A DNA stretch of 7,786 nt from Thalassobius sp050633445 (GTDB lineage: Bacteria; Pseudomonadota; Alphaproteobacteria; Rhodobacterales; Rhodobacteraceae): contig JBOEGN010000027.1 in NCBI GenBank assembly GCA_050633445.1, forward strand, positions 1 to 7,786, in the 5' to 3' direction. Positions 5,980 through 7,786 of this stretch are shown one piece after another. Under the pieces are notes generated by a model. The model ran no database searches and was not told where the DNA came from. It saw nothing but the letters and a program-made list of their open reading frames with translations. Made by a program: the position numbers and the translations under genes. Every line of letters starts with the position of its first letter. The stretch's first letter is position 1.

Positions 5980-7253
5980 TGCTCCGCCGTCTTTACAAGG
6001 ACCAACCTGAAAGCTTTGCCTTCACGCCCGCCAACCAGGAATGGGCGCAGGGGCAGATCTCTAAATACCCCGAGGGGCGTCAACAATCGGCGGTTATCCC
6101 GCTGTTGTGGCGGGCTCAGGAACAGACCGGTTGGTTGACCCGCCCCGCGATCGAGCACATCGCCGATATGCTGGGCATGGCCTATATCCGCGTTTTGGAA
6201 GTGGCCTCGTTCTACTTCATGTTCCAGCTTCAGCCCGTTGGGTCTGTTGCCCATATCCAGATTTGCGGCACCACGTCCTGCATGATCTGCGGCGCCGAGG
6301 ATCTGATCGCGGTCTGTAAAGACAAGATCGCGCCGACCCCCCATACCGTTTCTGAAGACGGAAAATTCAGCTGGGAAGAGGTCGAATGCCTGGGCGCTTG
6401 TACCAACGCCCCCATGGCTCAGATCGGCAAGGACTATTACGAAGACCTGACCGCCGAAGGTTTCGCCAAAATGCTGGACGAGATGGCCGCAGGCAATGTA
6501 CCGGTGCCGGGTCCGCAGAACGGCCGTTTTGCCTCGGAACCGCTGGGTGGGCTGACAACGCTCAAGGATTTCGACAGCGGTCACACCAAGTACAATGCCA
6601 GCGTTCAGCTGGCGACGGACATTGGCGACACGATCAAACGGATCGACGGCACCGAAGTTCCGATCCTGACGCCTTGGCTGAATGGTCGTGACGAAGCTCC
6701 GACCCAGCCTGCTCCGGCGACCCCAGCACCAGAAGCCCCCGCGCCGAAACCTGTTGCCAAACAGGTCGAAGAGGCCGCCAAGGAAGCCAAAACAGCCAAG
6801 GAAGACGCGCCCAAAGTTGTGGCCTCTGCCAAAATGTCTGGCGAAGAAGAGCTGGCCGACCGCAAGGGCGATTGGAAATACGAAAAGCCCGCTGACGACG
6901 CCCCCAAGGCCGCGCCAGTCGCCAAAAAGAAACCTGCAGAAGATAAATCGACGGACGGTGAGATCGAAGAGGTCGCGCCTGAAATCCTCAGCGGTGCCCG
7001 CGAAGGTGGCGCGGATGATCTGAAGCGGATCAAAGGTGTTGGCCCTAAGCTGGAGCAGACGCTGAACGAGTTGGGCTTTTACCACTTCGATCAGATCGCT
7101 GCCTGGACCCAGGCCGAAATCACCTGGGTCGATAACCGCCTGAAATTCAAAGGCCGGATCACCCGTGACGATTGGATTGGCCAGGCCAAGAAACTCGCCT
7201 CGGGCGAGGACACTGAATTCTCGAAACGCGTCGACAAGGGCGGCGTGTATTGA
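5979..7253 (+). CDS. nuoE: NADH-quinone oxidoreductase subunit E with long C-terminal extension
   Basis: The N-terminal part is the 24-kDa subunit of the NADH-oxidising module, carrying 2Fe-2S cluster N1a. Its thioredoxin-like fold holds CGTTSCMIC (C96, C101) and ECLGAC (C137, C141), the four cluster ligands. The protein has 424 residues, whereas most NuoE proteins have about 160-240. From about 240 to 340 there is a low-complexity linker rich in Pro, Ala, Lys and Glu. Residues 346-407 form a compact domain with the helix-hairpin-helix-like core LKRIKGVGPKLEQTLNELG followed by YHFDQIAAWT and LKFKGRITRDDW. The frame is continuous, so this is a real fusion rather than a frameshift. I recall similar extensions in Rhodobacterales NuoE. 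The role of the tail is unknown. The start at 5979 fits the homologous N-terminus (MLRRLYKDQPESFAF) and GAGGGG at 5965-5970, 8 bases upstream. The frame is open earlier only as an overlap with nuoD. Confidence 0.95.
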   Translation: MLRRLYKDQPESFAFTPANQEWAQGQISKYPEGRQQSAVIPLLWRAQEQTGWLTRPAIEHIADMLGMAYIRVLEVASFYFMFQLQPVGSVAHIQICGTTSCMICGAEDLIAVCKDKIAPTPHTVSEDGKFSWEEVECLGACTNAPMAQIGKDYYEDLTAEGFAKMLDEMAAGNVPVPGPQNGRFASEPLGGLTTLKDFDSGHTKYNASVQLATDIGDTIKRIDGTEVPILTPWLNGRDEAPTQPAPATPAPEAPAPKPVAKQVEEAAKEAKTAKEDAPKVVASAKMSGEEELADRKGDWKYEKPADDAPKAAPVAKKKPAEDKSTDGEIEEVAPEILSGAREGGADDLKRIKGVGPKLEQTLNELGFYHFDQIAAWTQAEITWVDNRLKFKGRITRDDWIGQAKKLASGEDTEFSKRVDKGGVY

Positions 7254-7265
7254 GGGGTATGAAGA

Positions 7266-7487
7266 ATGGCTGAGCAGCAAACAGATACGGAACGCAGGGG
7301 GCGCAAGGTTGCGTTGCTGATCGCGGGAACCGGTGTGTACTGGGCGCTTGCCACCTTCATCGGAGAGCAACTGGGGCTGGATCAACGCACACGCGCGTTG
7401 CTGGACCTGATCGCCTTGGTCGGTTTTGCGCTGGCCATCGTGAAGATCTACCAAATCTGGCGCTCGCGCCAAAACGATCAGAGGTAA
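7266..7487 (+). CDS. Small two-helix membrane protein within the nuo operon (DUF5337-like)
   Basis: Protein of unknown function with 73 residues. A charged N-terminus (MAEQQTDTERRGRK) precedes two hydrophobic segments at about 15-34 and 44-63, separated by a short polar turn (GLDQRTR). The tail KIYQIWRSRQNDQR is basic. By the positive-inside rule both ends probably face the cytoplasm, giving a hairpin in the inner membrane. GAGGGG (7252-7257) lies 8 bases before the ATG. The gene is 12 bases after nuoE and 4 before nuoF, so it is almost certainly co-transcribed and translated with complex I. It resembles the small DUF5337 proteins I associate with this position in Rhodobacterales, and the R. 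capsulatus nuo locus is known to contain extra reading frames. A role in assembly or as an accessory subunit is only an inference from position. Confidence 0.8.
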   Translation: MAEQQTDTERRGRKVALLIAGTGVYWALATFIGEQLGLDQRTRALLDLIALVGFALAIVKIYQIWRSRQNDQR

Positions 7488-7491
7488 TGGG

Positions 7492-7786
7492 ATGCTGAAG
7501 GACCAAGACCGTATCTTTACCAATCTCTACGGGATGCACGAGCGGACCCTTGCGGGTGCTCAGGCGCGTGGACATTGGGACGGCACAGCCGGGATCATCC
7601 AGAAGGGCCGCGACTGGATCATCGACCAGATGAAGGCCAGCGGCTTGCGTGGTCGCGGCGGTGCGGGCTTCCCCACTGGTCTGAAATGGTCGTTCATGCC
7701 CAAGGAAAGCGACGGTCGCCCGGCCTATCTGGTGATCAACGCGGATGAATCCGAACCGGGCACCTGTAAAGACCGCGAGATCATGC
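7492..7786 (+). CDS. nuoF: NADH-quinone oxidoreductase subunit F (N-terminal part, cut by window end)
   Basis: NADH- and FMN-binding subunit that begins electron transfer in complex I. The first 98 residues of a protein of about 430 are present, and the frame stays open to the edge. GLRGRGGAGFPTGLKW (51-66) is the glycine-rich loop of the 51-kDa signature that binds FMN/NADH, followed by VINADESEPGTCKDREIM (81-98), the next conserved block. The N-terminus MLKDQDRIFTNLYG is typical of alphaproteobacterial NuoF. AGAGG (7480-7484), overlapping the end of the small membrane protein gene, lies 7 bases before the ATG, so translation is likely coupled. An ATG at 7487 is out of frame. Confidence 0.97.
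   Translation, partial: MLKDQDRIFTNLYGMHERTLAGAQARGHWDGTAGIIQKGRDWIIDQMKASGLRGRGGAGFPTGLKWSFMPKESDGRPAYLVINADESEPGTCKDREIM

Noticed and set aside
5976..7523. 515-codon open frame on the - strand opposite nuoE
   Set aside because: It mirrors the G/C-rich codon structure of nuoE, whose protein is clearly recognisable; the antisense product shows no known domain.

Overview
The window reads as chromosomal DNA from an alphaproteobacterium of the Rhodobacterales, most likely the marine Roseobacter group. The evidence is a G/C-biased third codon position, the order nuoA-B-C-D-E-small ORF-F with a small membrane-protein gene inserted before nuoF, the wording of the NuoB and NuoD proteins, and a NuoE with a long C-terminal extension. 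These are judgements from recognised protein sequence, not database searches. All supported genes lie on the + strand and form two transcription blocks.

Block 1 (1-2856) is the end of a leucine (isovalerate) degradation operon. It holds the C-terminal half of the biotin-carrying alpha subunit of 3-methylcrotonyl-CoA carboxylase (entering from the left edge), hydroxymethylglutaryl-CoA lyase, and a crotonase-family protein best read as 3-methylglutaconyl-CoA hydratase. Together they convert 3-methylcrotonyl-CoA to 3-methylglutaconyl-CoA, then HMG-CoA, then acetyl-CoA plus acetoacetate. A clear intrinsic terminator (hairpin plus seven T) closes the block at about 2830-2856.

The roughly 300-base gap 2857-3159 holds no convincing gene. 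It does hold a perfect 12-bp palindrome that looks like a GntR/FadR-type operator, a 9-bp inverted repeat with arms 20 bp apart, and several TTGAC-type -35 candidates. It is probably the regulatory region of the next operon.

Block 2 (3160 to the right edge) is the start of the nuo operon for proton-pumping NADH:quinone oxidoreductase (respiratory complex I): nuoA (membrane arm), nuoB, nuoC and nuoD (connecting module with cluster N2 and the quinone site), nuoE (2Fe-2S subunit), a 73-codon two-helix membrane protein gene, and the first 98 codons of nuoF (FMN/NADH subunit). Most genes overlap or nearly touch. The exception is an 82-base gap between nuoD and nuoE.

The points most worth a second look are: the NuoE C-terminal extension (a Pro/Ala/Lys/Glu-rich linker plus a helix-hairpin-helix-like domain fused to a complex I subunit); the nuoD-nuoE gap, which carries a 27-codon frame joined by TAATG to both neighbours and a compact GC-rich palindromic stretch; the small membrane protein inside the nuo operon; and the two dyads upstream of nuoA. 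I see no mobile element, CRISPR array, RNA gene or defence system.
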